In this document: one piece after another, positions 35,031 to 43,470 of the stretch
Numbering within the stretch: position 1 is the first letter of the stretch
Layout of the letters: each line of letters opens with the position of its first letter
Source of the DNA: SIG603 sp044432645
GTDB taxonomy: Bacteria > Bacillota > Clostridia > Oscillospirales > Acutalibacteraceae
Length of the DNA stretch: 45,348 bases
Reading direction: 5' to 3'
NCBI GenBank assembly: GCA_044432645.1
Contig: JAWXUM010000020.1
Coordinates: 1-45,348, forward strand
Notes under the pieces: generated by a model
What the model saw: the letters and a program-made list of their open reading frames with translations, nothing else
Told to the model about the DNA's origin: nothing
Databases searched by the model: none
Position numbers and translations under genes: made by a program

Positions 35031-35996
35031 ATGAAATTCAAAAAAATTATTTCAGCAGTTGTTTCAGCTGCTATAGTTCTTAGTATGGGAGCTGTTTCAG
35101 CATTTGCTACAGAAACAACAGACTTCGTACCAACAGAAAATGGTACATACACAGCAAATTTGGTAGAGGCTTACAACTACTACACACCTACTCAATACAG
35201 TATGTGCAACGGTGTTTTTGCTGGCGAAGCTGATGTAACTATCGATGGCGAATGGGCAACACTTCACCTTTATGTTTGCAACCCAACTCCAAAATGGAAT
35301 GGTTTGGACACAGGTATTCTTTCTGAAACTTATATCACAGTTGACGGAACTACATATGACGGCACACTAACAAGCATTGGTACTACTGATTTAGATGCTG
35401 CAACAAAATTATTCACACAAGATAGTTCTTTCTTTGGCATTGTAAATGGAACTGAGTACACTTGTGACACAATGGAATTTGTAATTCCAACATCTGCTTT
35501 AGCTTCTGATATTGAAATTAGTGCTTGGGTTAACCTAGTTATGGACAGCAGACAATCTTTCTGGTTAGACATCAACTGGTTAGAACCAACTACAGATGAC
35601 AACCAAGACACAACACCAGACAACACAGTTGATAAACAAGATGTTACAGTTTCTGCGACAGTTTTAAGCAACGAGTCAACATACACAGTAACAGTTCCGT
35701 CAGAAATCGGTTTTGGTGAATTATCTATAGATAGCGACACAGTTGTAAACTACGGTGTAGAAGTTTCTAACTTTGTAAAAGGCAACGACGGCGCTTCTGT
35801 TTCTATTACATCAAATGGTGGACAGTTAACAGACGGTACAAATACTATTGCTTTTGCAAATAGCTTTGGCACACAACATACAAATGGAAATGCTACTTTT
35901 AACGGTACATTAACAGTTTTAGCAACTGATGTAGCAAGCGCTACTGCTGGCGATTACACAGGGACAGTAACTTTTGAAATTAGCACAGTTAAATAA
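35031..35996 (+). CDS. Secreted NEAT-like haem-binding protein
   Basis: 321 residues, signal peptide 1-27. The NEAT-like domain (about 36-185) shows NGTYTANLVEAYNYY, the lip motif YSMCNGVF (Ser57-Met58-Cys59), ADVTIDGEWATLHLYVCNP and the last strand VNLVMDSRQSFWLD with Met171 where classic NEATs have the haem-ligating Tyr of YxxxY. Streptococcal Shr NEATs ligate haem with two methionines, so Met58/Met171 are the predicted ligands. The C-terminal half (about 200-321; STYTVTVPSEIGFGEL ... AGDYTGTVTFEIS) is the shared beta module. No anchor. The start follows AAAGGG. Confidence 0.72.
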   Translation: MKFKKIISAVVSAAIVLSMGAVSAFATETTDFVPTENGTYTANLVEAYNYYTPTQYSMCNGVFAGEADVTIDGEWATLHLYVCNPTPKWNGLDTGILSETYITVDGTTYDGTLTSIGTTDLDAATKLFTQDSSFFGIVNGTEYTCDTMEFVIPTSALASDIEISAWVNLVMDSRQSFWLDINWLEPTTDDNQDTTPDNTVDKQDVTVSATVLSNESTYTVTVPSEIGFGELSIDSDTVVNYGVEVSNFVKGNDGASVSITSNGGQLTDGTNTIAFANSFGTQHTNGNATFNGTLTVLATDVASATAGDYTGTVTFEISTVK

Positions 35997-36032
35997 TTAT
36001 TTTTATAACGGGACGGCTTATCGTCGTCCCAT

Positions 36033-36082
36033 TATAAATTATGAGATGTAATTTATAATTAAATTTCATCTCATAATTTATA
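36033..36082 (+). other. Strong hairpin just before the anchored NEAT gene
   Basis: A perfect 16-bp inverted repeat, TATAAATTATGAGATG / CATCTCATAATTTATA, with an 18-nt loop. It ends 5 nt before the GAAAGGG ribosome-binding site of the gene at 36099. A smaller GGGACG/CGTCCC hairpin sits just upstream at 36010-36030. There is no T-tract; it may protect mRNA ends or adjust downstream expression. Confidence 0.65.
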
Positions 36083-36098
36083 AAAAGAAAGGGATTAT

Positions 36099-37940
36099 AT
36101 GAAAATTAAAAATAAATTTTTGTCCTTAGCTTTAGCTGGACTTATACTATTTAATACTGGTCAAGTTGTATTTGCTAGCGAACAATACACCGTAACTTCT
36201 TCGACAGCTAGTGCTAATGTGGAATATTTCAACAGCAGTAGCTACAGCGTTACTATTCCGTCAAGCATTAATACTGGTGATTTAAGCCCAAGTGAAGAAA
36301 ATATTATCGACTATTCACTTAGTGTAGAAAATTACGACCCTGATTTAGGGCAAGTTGTGGTAAGTTCTAATAGTAGTGCTAACCTTGAGCATACAAAAGA
36401 AAATAACGAAAAATTAACAATAACAAATAATTTTGACACTGCTATTATTATCGAAAATACAGAAGTTTATGGCAATATAAGCATTGACCCAAATGATGTT
36501 CGTGTTGCTTTACAAGGTGATTACAGTGGGACGATTAGTTTTACATTAGAATATCAATATTTTGGTAACGAGGGGTTAACAACACCTACACCTGTTCCGA
36601 CAACTACTCCAATGCCTACAGTTGTGCCTACAGCAACACCAACTCCGACAGTTAAACCGACAGCGACACCAACTCCAACAGTTAAACCGACGGCAACACC
36701 GACAATTGCTCCGACTTCTTCGCCTGAAGCTTTGGACGATTTACCAGACGGAACTTACACAGCAGATGTAAGCATGTTACAGTACTACAACACAAGCCAA
36801 TACAGTATGTGTGATGTTCTGTTCTATAACACAGCAGATATTGTAGTAAGTGGCGACAATGCAGAACTTACACTTTATGTAATAGACCCAATCCCTAATT
36901 TCTCAAGCTATGGCACACCAATTTCAGACGTTTGGTTTGAGTACGAGGGCAAAGAATACACAGCCACAGTTTCTGGCACTAGCGAAACAAAATATTTTGA
37001 TGCAGATGGCTCAATTATATCCGAAAATGGCAATTATTCTGTTTCAAAACTTACAGTTACTGTTCCAAAACAAGCTATTTTAGATGCTTGTGATACGGCT
37101 CTTGTGTGTTCACCTTATGTTGATGCAGTTATGATGAGCAGACAGCAATTCTACGTTATTTTAGATGTAGACGGAGTTACAAACAGTGGTTCTTCAAGTG
37201 GTAGTTCTGGAACTACTGATACAGAAGATGAAGTTTACACAGATGGTCAGCTTAACGACCTTTCTGTAAACGGAACTTACACTTCACAAGCCGACTTTAA
37301 AAAAGAAGCCGATTTTGAAAGCTTTAGCATGTGCGACACACTGTTTTACTCATATTCCGACATTGTGGTTGTAGACGGCATGGCAACGGTTACACTTTAC
37401 ATAATCGACCCTATCCCTGGCTATGAAAGCTATGGAACACCAATTACACAGGTAAGCTTTACCTATGACGGTGTTACATATAACGCAAGCATTGACACTG
37501 CCGACCAAGAGGAAAAATATTTCCCAGCAGATGACAGGTTTATTTTCACATCTGATGATTATTACACTTCAAAAGTTACTGTGACAGTTCCAGTAGAGGC
37601 TATTGAAACTTCTCAAAACGCTACTTTAAAATGCACAGGTTTTGTGAATGCAGTTATGAACTCTTACCAAACATTCTATGTTGTGTTTAGCGACACTACT
37701 TGGGTGTCCGACAGCACAGACGGCAGTTTGCAAGCTGACACAGAAGATAATAGCAGTGAAGATTTAGATGAAAATGACGAAGAAAATGGAACTGTAAGCG
37801 ACAGCGAAAACGAAAACAGCGAGATAAACTCTGTAACAATTTATGGAAAAACAGTTTTTATTTGGGTTTTATTAGCTATAACAATTATTAGCGTAGTTAC
37901 TTTAACAGGATATTTTATTTACAAAAGGAGAACCACATGA
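36099..37940 (+). CDS. Membrane-anchored surface protein with two NEAT-like domains
   Basis: 613 residues. Signal peptide 1-27; TVTIP-type beta module 30-155 (SSYSVTIPSSINTGDL ... GDYSGTISFTLEYQYF); Thr/Pro linker 158-208; NEAT-like domain 1 about 212-365 (YSMCDVLF, Met237-Cys238; last strand VMMSRQQFYV, Met345/346); NEAT-like domain 2 about 387-535 (FSMCDTLF, Met411-Cys412; VMNSYQTFYV, Met520); acidic Ser linker; C-terminal membrane helix 585-607 ending KRRTT. Each domain also has a Cys in the strand just before the methionine (VCSPYV, KCTGFV) that could pair with the SMC cysteine. It probably hands haem from secreted proteins to the Shp-like protein. The stop overlaps the next ATG (ATGA). 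Confidence 0.78.
   Translation: MKIKNKFLSLALAGLILFNTGQVVFASEQYTVTSSTASANVEYFNSSSYSVTIPSSINTGDLSPSEENIIDYSLSVENYDPDLGQVVVSSNSSANLEHTKENNEKLTITNNFDTAIIIENTEVYGNISIDPNDVRVALQGDYSGTISFTLEYQYFGNEGLTTPTPVPTTTPMPTVVPTATPTPTVKPTATPTPTVKPTATPTIAPTSSPEALDDLPDGTYTADVSMLQYYNTSQYSMCDVLFYNTADIVVSGDNAELTLYVIDPIPNFSSYGTPISDVWFEYEGKEYTATVSGTSETKYFDADGSIISENGNYSVSKLTVTVPKQAILDACDTALVCSPYVDAVMMSRQQFYVILDVDGVTNSGSSSGSSGTTDTEDEVYTDGQLNDLSVNGTYTSQADFKKEADFESFSMCDTLFYSYSDIVVVDGMATVTLYIIDPIPGYESYGTPITQVSFTYDGVTYNASIDTADQEEKYFPADDRFIFTSDDYYTSKVTVTVPVEAIETSQNATLKCTGFVNAVMNSYQTFYVVFSDTTWVSDSTDGSLQADTEDNSSEDLDENDEENGTVSDSENENSEINSVTIYGKTVFIWVLLAITIISVVTLTGYFIYKRRTT
36631..36704 (+). repeat. 30-bp tandem repeat in the Thr/Pro linker
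   Basis: Two full copies and part of a third of a 30-bp unit (36631-36660, 36661-36690, then 14 bp), encoding ATPTPTVKPT repeats. Copy number could vary and change the reach of the surface protein. Confidence 0.8.
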
Positions 37941-38791
37941 AAAAATTTTTAAGTGTATTACTTGCTGTTTTTACAGCAGTTATAATACCAATTAACAGTT
38001 TGCAGGTTTTAGCAAGCGAAACTTCTACAATAGAAATTACAGGACACTACCAAAACCCTAACACTGGAATTATCGAGGATTCAGGTGGCGAAAGCAGTAT
38101 GGCACTAGGGCAGTCTATGGTTGAAAATATGATGTCAAGTTCTGCTGTTTTAGAAGAAAACGACGGCACATATGACCTTACATTTGATTTTAACCTGTAT
38201 AACTATATTTCAGACATAGAATTTCAATTTCAAAACAAAGGCGAAAGCACTTACAACGATTTATCAAGCGAAGTTATAGAAGAACAAGAGGAAACCGTGA
38301 CACTTAAAGTTACTGTTGACACACTTGACGGACTTTTAAGAGCGTCTTGCTATGTAATTCCAATGGGTCGTTCTGTTGTTTTTTACATTACATATTCAGA
38401 TGTTTTTGATGATGTAACTGTTGACACAGACACAAGCGTTAGCACAGATACTCTAGTCGATGACTACACCGAAACAAACACAAGCACTTCGACAAACAGC
38501 GATGTTCTAGGCTTAACTTTAAGCAGTGGACTTACAAGCGCAGATGAAAGTGATAGTGGCGATAGTGGAAACATAGAAGTTATACTTGACGACAGCTTTT
38601 GGGTTATTTTATTTGTTCTTGTAATTTGTGCAAATATTTTAACAGGTTCACTTTTAATTTTTGCATATCACATGATAAAAACTAGACTTTTAAACAAAAA
38701 AGAAGAAGTTTTTGAAGAAGAAACAGAAGAAAATAAAGAATTTATCGACATTAGCTCGTTCGATTTAGAGGTAGATGATGAAAATGCTTAA
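37937..38791 (+). CDS. shp: Shp-like cell-surface haem-binding protein
   Basis: 284 residues, start coupled to the previous stop and preceded by AGGAG. Signal peptide 1-27. The domain at about 30-155 matches the Shp family (PF11545) strongly by eye: HYQNPNTGIIEDSGGESS, GQSMVE (Met61), and YVIPMGRSVVFYITY (Met143). Streptococcal Shp ligates haem through Met66 and Met153, which these two residues fit. A Ser/Thr/Asp linker, a membrane helix (221-244) and an acidic cytoplasmic tail follow. Shp passes haem to the HtsA lipoprotein; here the gene for such a lipoprotein follows immediately, overlapping by 14 nt. Confidence 0.88.
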   Translation: MKKFLSVLLAVFTAVIIPINSLQVLASETSTIEITGHYQNPNTGIIEDSGGESSMALGQSMVENMMSSSAVLEENDGTYDLTFDFNLYNYISDIEFQFQNKGESTYNDLSSEVIEEQEETVTLKVTVDTLDGLLRASCYVIPMGRSVVFYITYSDVFDDVTVDTDTSVSTDTLVDDYTETNTSTSTNSDVLGLTLSSGLTSADESDSGDSGNIEVILDDSFWVILFVLVICANILTGSLLIFAYHMIKTRLLNKKEEVFEEETEENKEFIDISSFDLEVDDENA

Positions 38792-39650
38792 ACTGCTTTT
38801 TGCTTCTATAATTTCACTTAGCTTTTTAACAGCTTGTGCTGTTGCCCCTGAAACTGAAAAAAGCGAAGTTAATCTTGACAATATAGCTGTGACAAGCGTT
38901 GCCATTATGCAAATTTGTGAGGCTATGGATATTGACTTAGTTGGTGTTCCAAACACAGACCTTGCCGAAATTCCAGAAGTGTATTCTTCTGCTACTGAGG
39001 TGGGCTATGCAATGGCGCCTGATTTAGAAATTTTGGCACAGCTAAATCCAGAAATAGTTTTAAGCCCAGTAAGTTTAATTTCTGACCTTAGACCTCAGTA
39101 TGAGGCAGCTAATTTAGAATATGCTTTTATGAATTTATCCAACATTCACGGCATGTTCAAGTCAATTGAAGAGCTTGGAATTTTACTTGACAAGGAAACC
39201 GAAGCACAGGTTTTAATTGATGAGTATAATGCTTATTACGAAGAATACCAAAGTTTAACCGAAAATGGCGATGCCCCAACTGTTTTAATTTTAATGGGTC
39301 TACCCGGCTCTTATGTTGTGGCAACTGAAAACTCTTATGTTGGAAGTTTGGTTGAAGTAGCTGGTGGAATTAATGTTTATGCTGGTACCAATAGCGACTT
39401 TTTAAACGTAAACACCGAAGATATGCTACTGCAAAACCCAGATATTATTCTAAGAACTGCCCACGCACTGCCTGATGAAGTTTTGAAAATGTTCGTTGAA
39501 GAATTTGCAGAAAACGACATATGGAAACATTTTTCAGCAGTGGAAAATGGTGAAGTTTACGATTTAGACTCTACAGTTTTTGGCATGAGTGCGAATTTTG
39601 AATACAAAACAGCACTCGAAACTTTAAAGGTGATTTTCTATGAAGATTAA
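38778..39650 (+). CDS. Haem ABC transporter substrate-binding lipoprotein (HtsA/IsdE-like)
   Basis: 290 residues from the ATG at 38778 (GAGGT 5 nt upstream; ATG 38775 is too close to it). Signal peptide with lipobox LTAC (Cys20). It has the IsdE/HtsA hallmarks VGYAMAPDLEILAQLNPEI, GSYVVATENSYVGSLVEVAG and NDIWKHFSAVENGEVYDL. With this start the haem-ligand candidates fall at Met79 and His229 (in TAHALPDE), the numbering of the known HtsA pair (and close to IsdE Met78/His229). It overlaps the Shp-like gene by 14 nt and the permease gene by 11 nt. It receives haem at the membrane. Confidence 0.92.
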   Translation: MKMLKLLFASIISLSFLTACAVAPETEKSEVNLDNIAVTSVAIMQICEAMDIDLVGVPNTDLAEIPEVYSSATEVGYAMAPDLEILAQLNPEIVLSPVSLISDLRPQYEAANLEYAFMNLSNIHGMFKSIEELGILLDKETEAQVLIDEYNAYYEEYQSLTENGDAPTVLILMGLPGSYVVATENSYVGSLVEVAGGINVYAGTNSDFLNVNTEDMLLQNPDIILRTAHALPDEVLKMFVEEFAENDIWKHFSAVENGEVYDLDSTVFGMSANFEYKTALETLKVIFYED

Positions 39651-40641
39651 AGAAAAAGTGTGGAGCAAAACTTTAAGTTTTATTATTTTAAGTTTAATGC
39701 TTGTTGCTCTTTTTGTAGTATCCATAAATTTAGGAAGTATTAAAGTTGGTGCACTAGAACTTTTTAAAGGTCTGTTTTTAGAGTATAACAAAGATGTAGC
39801 CACGATTTTTGACCTGCGTTTTCCAAGGGTTATAATCTCTATGTTAGCAGGTGCTGCACTTGCCGTTTCTGGCGCACTTCTTCAAGCAGTACTCAAAAAT
39901 CCACTTGCAGACCCAGGGATAATCGGTGTTTCAAGTGGTGCAAGTTTTATGTCGGTAATTGTTATCGGGCTTTTCCCGTCACTTTATTTTTACTCACCTT
40001 TATTTGGCTTTATAGGTGGAGTTTTAGCCTTTGTTTTGGTTTATTCGCTTTCATACAAACAAGGACTTTCACCTATGAGAATTTTACTTGTGGGTATTGC
40101 AATTCAAGCTTTGTTCGAGGGGCTTTCAAGCGCTGTTAACTCTGCAACTGGTGGCGATATGTCAGGCGTTGCTGATATCGTAAACGGAAATATCACCATG
40201 AAAACATGGAACGATGTTACTATGCTATTTTGGTACGCTGTGCCTGCACTGATAATTGCCATGTTTTGTGCAAAAAAATGCGACTTAATTGCTCTTGAAG
40301 ACAGAACCGTAAAAAGCCTTGGAATTAACGTAAATTTCCTAAGATTTTTCATAAGCTTAGTTGCAGTTCTACTAGCATCAAGTGCCACAAGCGTGGTTGG
40401 AATAGTTGGCTTTTTGGGTTTACTTGTTCCACATATTGCAAGGCTGATTGTTGGCAGTGGAAACAAAGTTTTACTTCCTTTCTCAGCTGTTTTAGGTGCA
40501 TTTGTATTTTTACTTGCAGACACAATAGGCAGAACTATAGTGTCACCATTCGAGATTAACCCATCTGTTATAATGGCAGTTATCGGTGGTCCTGTGTTTA
40601 TAATTTTACTGAAAAGGAGCACCACTATACATGGAAAATAA
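39640..40641 (+). CDS. Haem ABC transporter permease (HtsB/IsdF-like, FecCD family)
   Basis: 333 residues with about nine to ten membrane helices and FecCD motifs: LRFPRVIISMLAGAALAVSG, NPLADPGIIGVSSGASF, GFLGLLVPHIARLIVG (ATPase coupling region) and a closing GGPVFIILLKR. It forms the channel dimer of a type II importer. The gene overlaps both neighbours (11 nt each), so the importer is translated as one unit. Confidence 0.93.
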   Translation: MKIKEKVWSKTLSFIILSLMLVALFVVSINLGSIKVGALELFKGLFLEYNKDVATIFDLRFPRVIISMLAGAALAVSGALLQAVLKNPLADPGIIGVSSGASFMSVIVIGLFPSLYFYSPLFGFIGGVLAFVLVYSLSYKQGLSPMRILLVGIAIQALFEGLSSAVNSATGGDMSGVADIVNGNITMKTWNDVTMLFWYAVPALIIAMFCAKKCDLIALEDRTVKSLGINVNFLRFFISLVAVLLASSATSVVGIVGFLGLLVPHIARLIVGSGNKVLLPFSAVLGAFVFLLADTIGRTIVSPFEINPSVIMAVIGGPVFIILLKRSTTIHGK

Positions 40642-41416
40642 CAAGGTTTTTTCAGTTAAAAATATGTCCTTTGCCTATGACAAAAAAGTGATTTTAAATA
40701 ATCTTAATTTCGATATTTCTGCCAATAAAATCACAACCTTAATGGGCGCAAATGGCTGTGGTAAATCTACTTTATTACAACTAATAAGTAAAAATTTAAA
40801 CCCACAAAAAGGCTTAATTTATATATCTAATAAAAACATAGCAAATGTGCATATGAAAGAATTTGCAAAAAAAGTTGCGATTGTTCATCAATATAACACA
40901 GCTCCAGAGGATTTAACGGTGGAACAACTAGTGTATTACGGTAGAACTCCTTATGATAAATTTGGTAAATCAAAAAAAGAAAAAGAGCTTGACGACAAAA
41001 AAGTACATCAAGCAATGCAAATAACAGGTGTTTTAAGTTTTAAAGATAGACCAGTGCAAAGCCTTTCTGGTGGACAAAAACAACGTGTTTGGATTGCTGT
41101 AGCTCTTGCACAAGGTACGAAAATTTTGCTTTTGGACGAACCTACAACATATTTGGATGTAAGGTATCAGCTTCAAATTTTAAGATTAGTAAAAAATCTA
41201 AATCGTAAACTTGGCATAACCATCGTAATGGTGCTTCATGACATCAATCAAGCCTTAGCCTACAGCGACGAAGTAATTGCAATTTCACCCAAAGGTACAA
41301 TTATTTCAAAAGGTCAAACTGAAGATATTATAACAACTGAAGTTATTCAAAAAATGTACGGAATAAATTTGGAAATGACAAGAATAAATGAAAAACCTTT
41401 TGTGATAACTGTGTGA
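40631..41416 (+). CDS. Haem ABC transporter ATPase (HtsC/FecE-like)
   Basis: 261 residues with Walker A GANGCGKST (about 40-48), Q-loop VHQYNTAPEDLTV, signature LSGGQKQRVWIAVALAQ, Walker B ILLLDEPTTYLD and the switch histidine in VLHDINQAL. This is the FecE/BtuD type that pairs with FecCD permeases. AAAGGAG lies about 12 nt before the ATG, inside the permease gene. It is the last gene of the plus-strand unit, about 130 bp before a terminator. Confidence 0.94.
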   Translation: MENNKVFSVKNMSFAYDKKVILNNLNFDISANKITTLMGANGCGKSTLLQLISKNLNPQKGLIYISNKNIANVHMKEFAKKVAIVHQYNTAPEDLTVEQLVYYGRTPYDKFGKSKKEKELDDKKVHQAMQITGVLSFKDRPVQSLSGGQKQRVWIAVALAQGTKILLLDEPTTYLDVRYQLQILRLVKNLNRKLGITIVMVLHDINQALAYSDEVIAISPKGTIISKGQTEDIITTEVIQKMYGINLEMTRINEKPFVITV

Positions 41417-41543
41417 AACATAAAAATAGGCAACCGAAAAAGTCTAAATTCAATAAAAAATTAAATTTTTCAAAGAAATCAACCTCAGACCCATAACTTG
41501 CCTCATACAGGAAACAAAACCGAATAATTTTGAGTAAAATTTA

Positions 41544-41586
41544 GGAGCTACGACATTAAATTTGTCACAGCTCCGTTTGGTTTTTA
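41544..41586. terminator. Rho-independent terminator between convergent genes
   Basis: GGAGCT / AGCTCC outer stem with an inner GACA / TGTC stem and a 7-nt loop, then GTTTGGTTTTT. It ends the haem operon on the plus strand. An AT-rich flank on the other side may allow it to serve the exporter pair too. Confidence 0.75.
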
Positions 41587-41604
41587 AATTTATTGATACA
41601 TAGT

Positions 41605-43470
41605 TTAATTATAATATTGTGCTTGGGCTTGCCATAGTTCGGTGTATTTTCCGTTTTGGTTTAGCAAACATTGGTGTGTGCCGAATTCTGCTATTTTACC
41701 TTTGTTAAAAACCATTATTTCGTCGCAGAATTTACAGCTTGAAAGCCTATGGCTTATATAAATTGTGGTTTTGTCGCCAACTATGCTATTAAAGCTCTCG
41801 TACACTTCGGACTCTGCTATTGGGTCTAGTGCTGCTGTTGGCTCATCTAGGATAATAAAAGCTGAATTTTTATATAACGCTCTTGCAAGGGCGATTTTTT
41901 GTGCCTCACCACCTGAAATTTCAACTCCGTTTTTGTCTAAGTCTTTATAAAGTGCTGTATCAAGTCCTTTTGGCATTGTTTTAAGTCTTTCACCAAATCC
42001 AGCATCAACAAGACATTTTTCTGCCTTTTTCCTATTGTAATCAACACACGAACCTACATTTTGACCAAGGCTATATGCTAGAAGTTTGAAATCTTGAAAC
42101 ACAACAGAGAAAACATTAATATAATCTTGATAATCATATTTTTTTATATTTATTCCATTTAATAAAATTTCGCCCTCGGTAGGGTCGTATAATCTGCAAA
42201 GTAACTTTATGAATGTTGTTTTTCCTGAACCATTTTCGCCAACAACTGCAAATTTCTTTCCTACTTTAAATTTCACATTTAAATTATTCAAAACTAATTC
42301 TTCTGTGTTTGGGTATTTAAAGCTAACGTTTCTAAACTCAACATCATAATTTTTGTCGCTTCGTTTTTCTGTTGTAAGACTTCCTTGGTACATTTCGTTT
42401 TTAATATCCAAATATTCAAAAGCAGACAATAAAAAAGGAGTATTATTTTTTATGCTTCCAAGTTCTTGAATTAAATTTGACAACGCACTAGAAAGTAAAA
42501 CCACTGCACCTATATACTGGGTTACCATTCCAACTCCAAAAGCACCACCTAATGATTTTAAACAAACAAAAACATATACACAACCAGTAAAAATTGAAGA
42601 TGTACAGTTAGCGATACCCTCAAGTACACCACATTTACCCTTTGCAAGTTTGCCGAAAACAGATTTTGAAGAATAAGGGTTGTGTTCAAAAAGATATAAT
42701 TCAGAAATTTTTTCTTGTCTGTTCATACGCATATCCAAAGAACGAGCTTTGTTGTGAAGTTCATAACCAAAATAGCCAATTAATCGTTTACCGAATTTCA
42801 TCAGTTCAAACTTAGAAGCCATAATAGCTTCAGATTTTGTTGAACAGTATGAAGATATTGTAGTGACAAGCAGCATTGCCAAAATTATAATAACAATAAA
42901 AATTCGGCTGTCTAAAATTTTAAGATTACCAGCACTTTCAGGCATTTTATTTGAAAACAAAGTAACAGTCATCGCTGTTGAAAGTATGATTGATGTTACC
43001 GACTCTACCATAACATTAAAAATAAAAAATACACGAGGGAAGCCGTATCCACGCCAACTGTTGTTTTGGTGTATTTGTGAAAGCAAATCCTTTGTTTGTT
43101 GTTTTGTTGCAACACAAAAGTCCATGTCTAGTGTTTTTTCACGATAAAAATCATCTACATAACAAAATATTTGGTTTCCACCGTTGTGAATAGTTGACCA
43201 TCGTTGAACAATTGAACGAACTAAGGAGATAATAGCAGTTGTAGTGATTGAAACAACTACCCAAAACCACAAGACGTCAGCTCGTTTTTCACCAGATAAT
43301 TCCTCTATTAACTTTGCTGAAAAAAATATTGCTGAATATGGTAAAACTGTCGTTAGAACATAGTAAAGGGTGTTTGAAATAAAATTTTGAGGATGTTTTT
43401 TGAAAAAATATGCAAAGCCTTTGCAGTATATTTTAAAAGCAAATCCCATTGAAACCTTTTCCTTTTTCAT
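41605..43470 (-). CDS. ABC exporter half, second of a coupled pair
   Basis: 621 residues from ATG 43470, which forms TGATG with the stop of the upstream gene; a TTG at 43473 in the same frame is less likely. Six membrane helices over about 1-340, then ATPase with Walker A GENGSGKTT (about 415), signature ISGGEAQKIALARALY, Walker B FIILDEPTAALDP and switch region YISHRLSSCKFC. Close in style to its partner; together probably a heterodimer. Such pairs in Clostridia export peptides, lipids or drugs; no precursor peptide gene is seen nearby. Cargo unknown. Confidence 0.88.
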   Translation of the reverse strand: MKKEKVSMGFAFKIYCKGFAYFFKKHPQNFISNTLYYVLTTVLPYSAIFFSAKLIEELSGEKRADVLWFWVVVSITTTAIISLVRSIVQRWSTIHNGGNQIFCYVDDFYREKTLDMDFCVATKQQTKDLLSQIHQNNSWRGYGFPRVFFIFNVMVESVTSIILSTAMTVTLFSNKMPESAGNLKILDSRIFIVIIILAMLLVTTISSYCSTKSEAIMASKFELMKFGKRLIGYFGYELHNKARSLDMRMNRQEKISELYLFEHNPYSSKSVFGKLAKGKCGVLEGIANCTSSIFTGCVYVFVCLKSLGGAFGVGMVTQYIGAVVLLSSALSNLIQELGSIKNNTPFLLSAFEYLDIKNEMYQGSLTTEKRSDKNYDVEFRNVSFKYPNTEELVLNNLNVKFKVGKKFAVVGENGSGKTTFIKLLCRLYDPTEGEILLNGINIKKYDYQDYINVFSVVFQDFKLLAYSLGQNVGSCVDYNRKKAEKCLVDAGFGERLKTMPKGLDTALYKDLDKNGVEISGGEAQKIALARALYKNSAFIILDEPTAALDPIAESEVYESFNSIVGDKTTIYISHRLSSCKFCDEIMVFNKGKIAEFGTHQCLLNQNGKYTELWQAQAQYYN

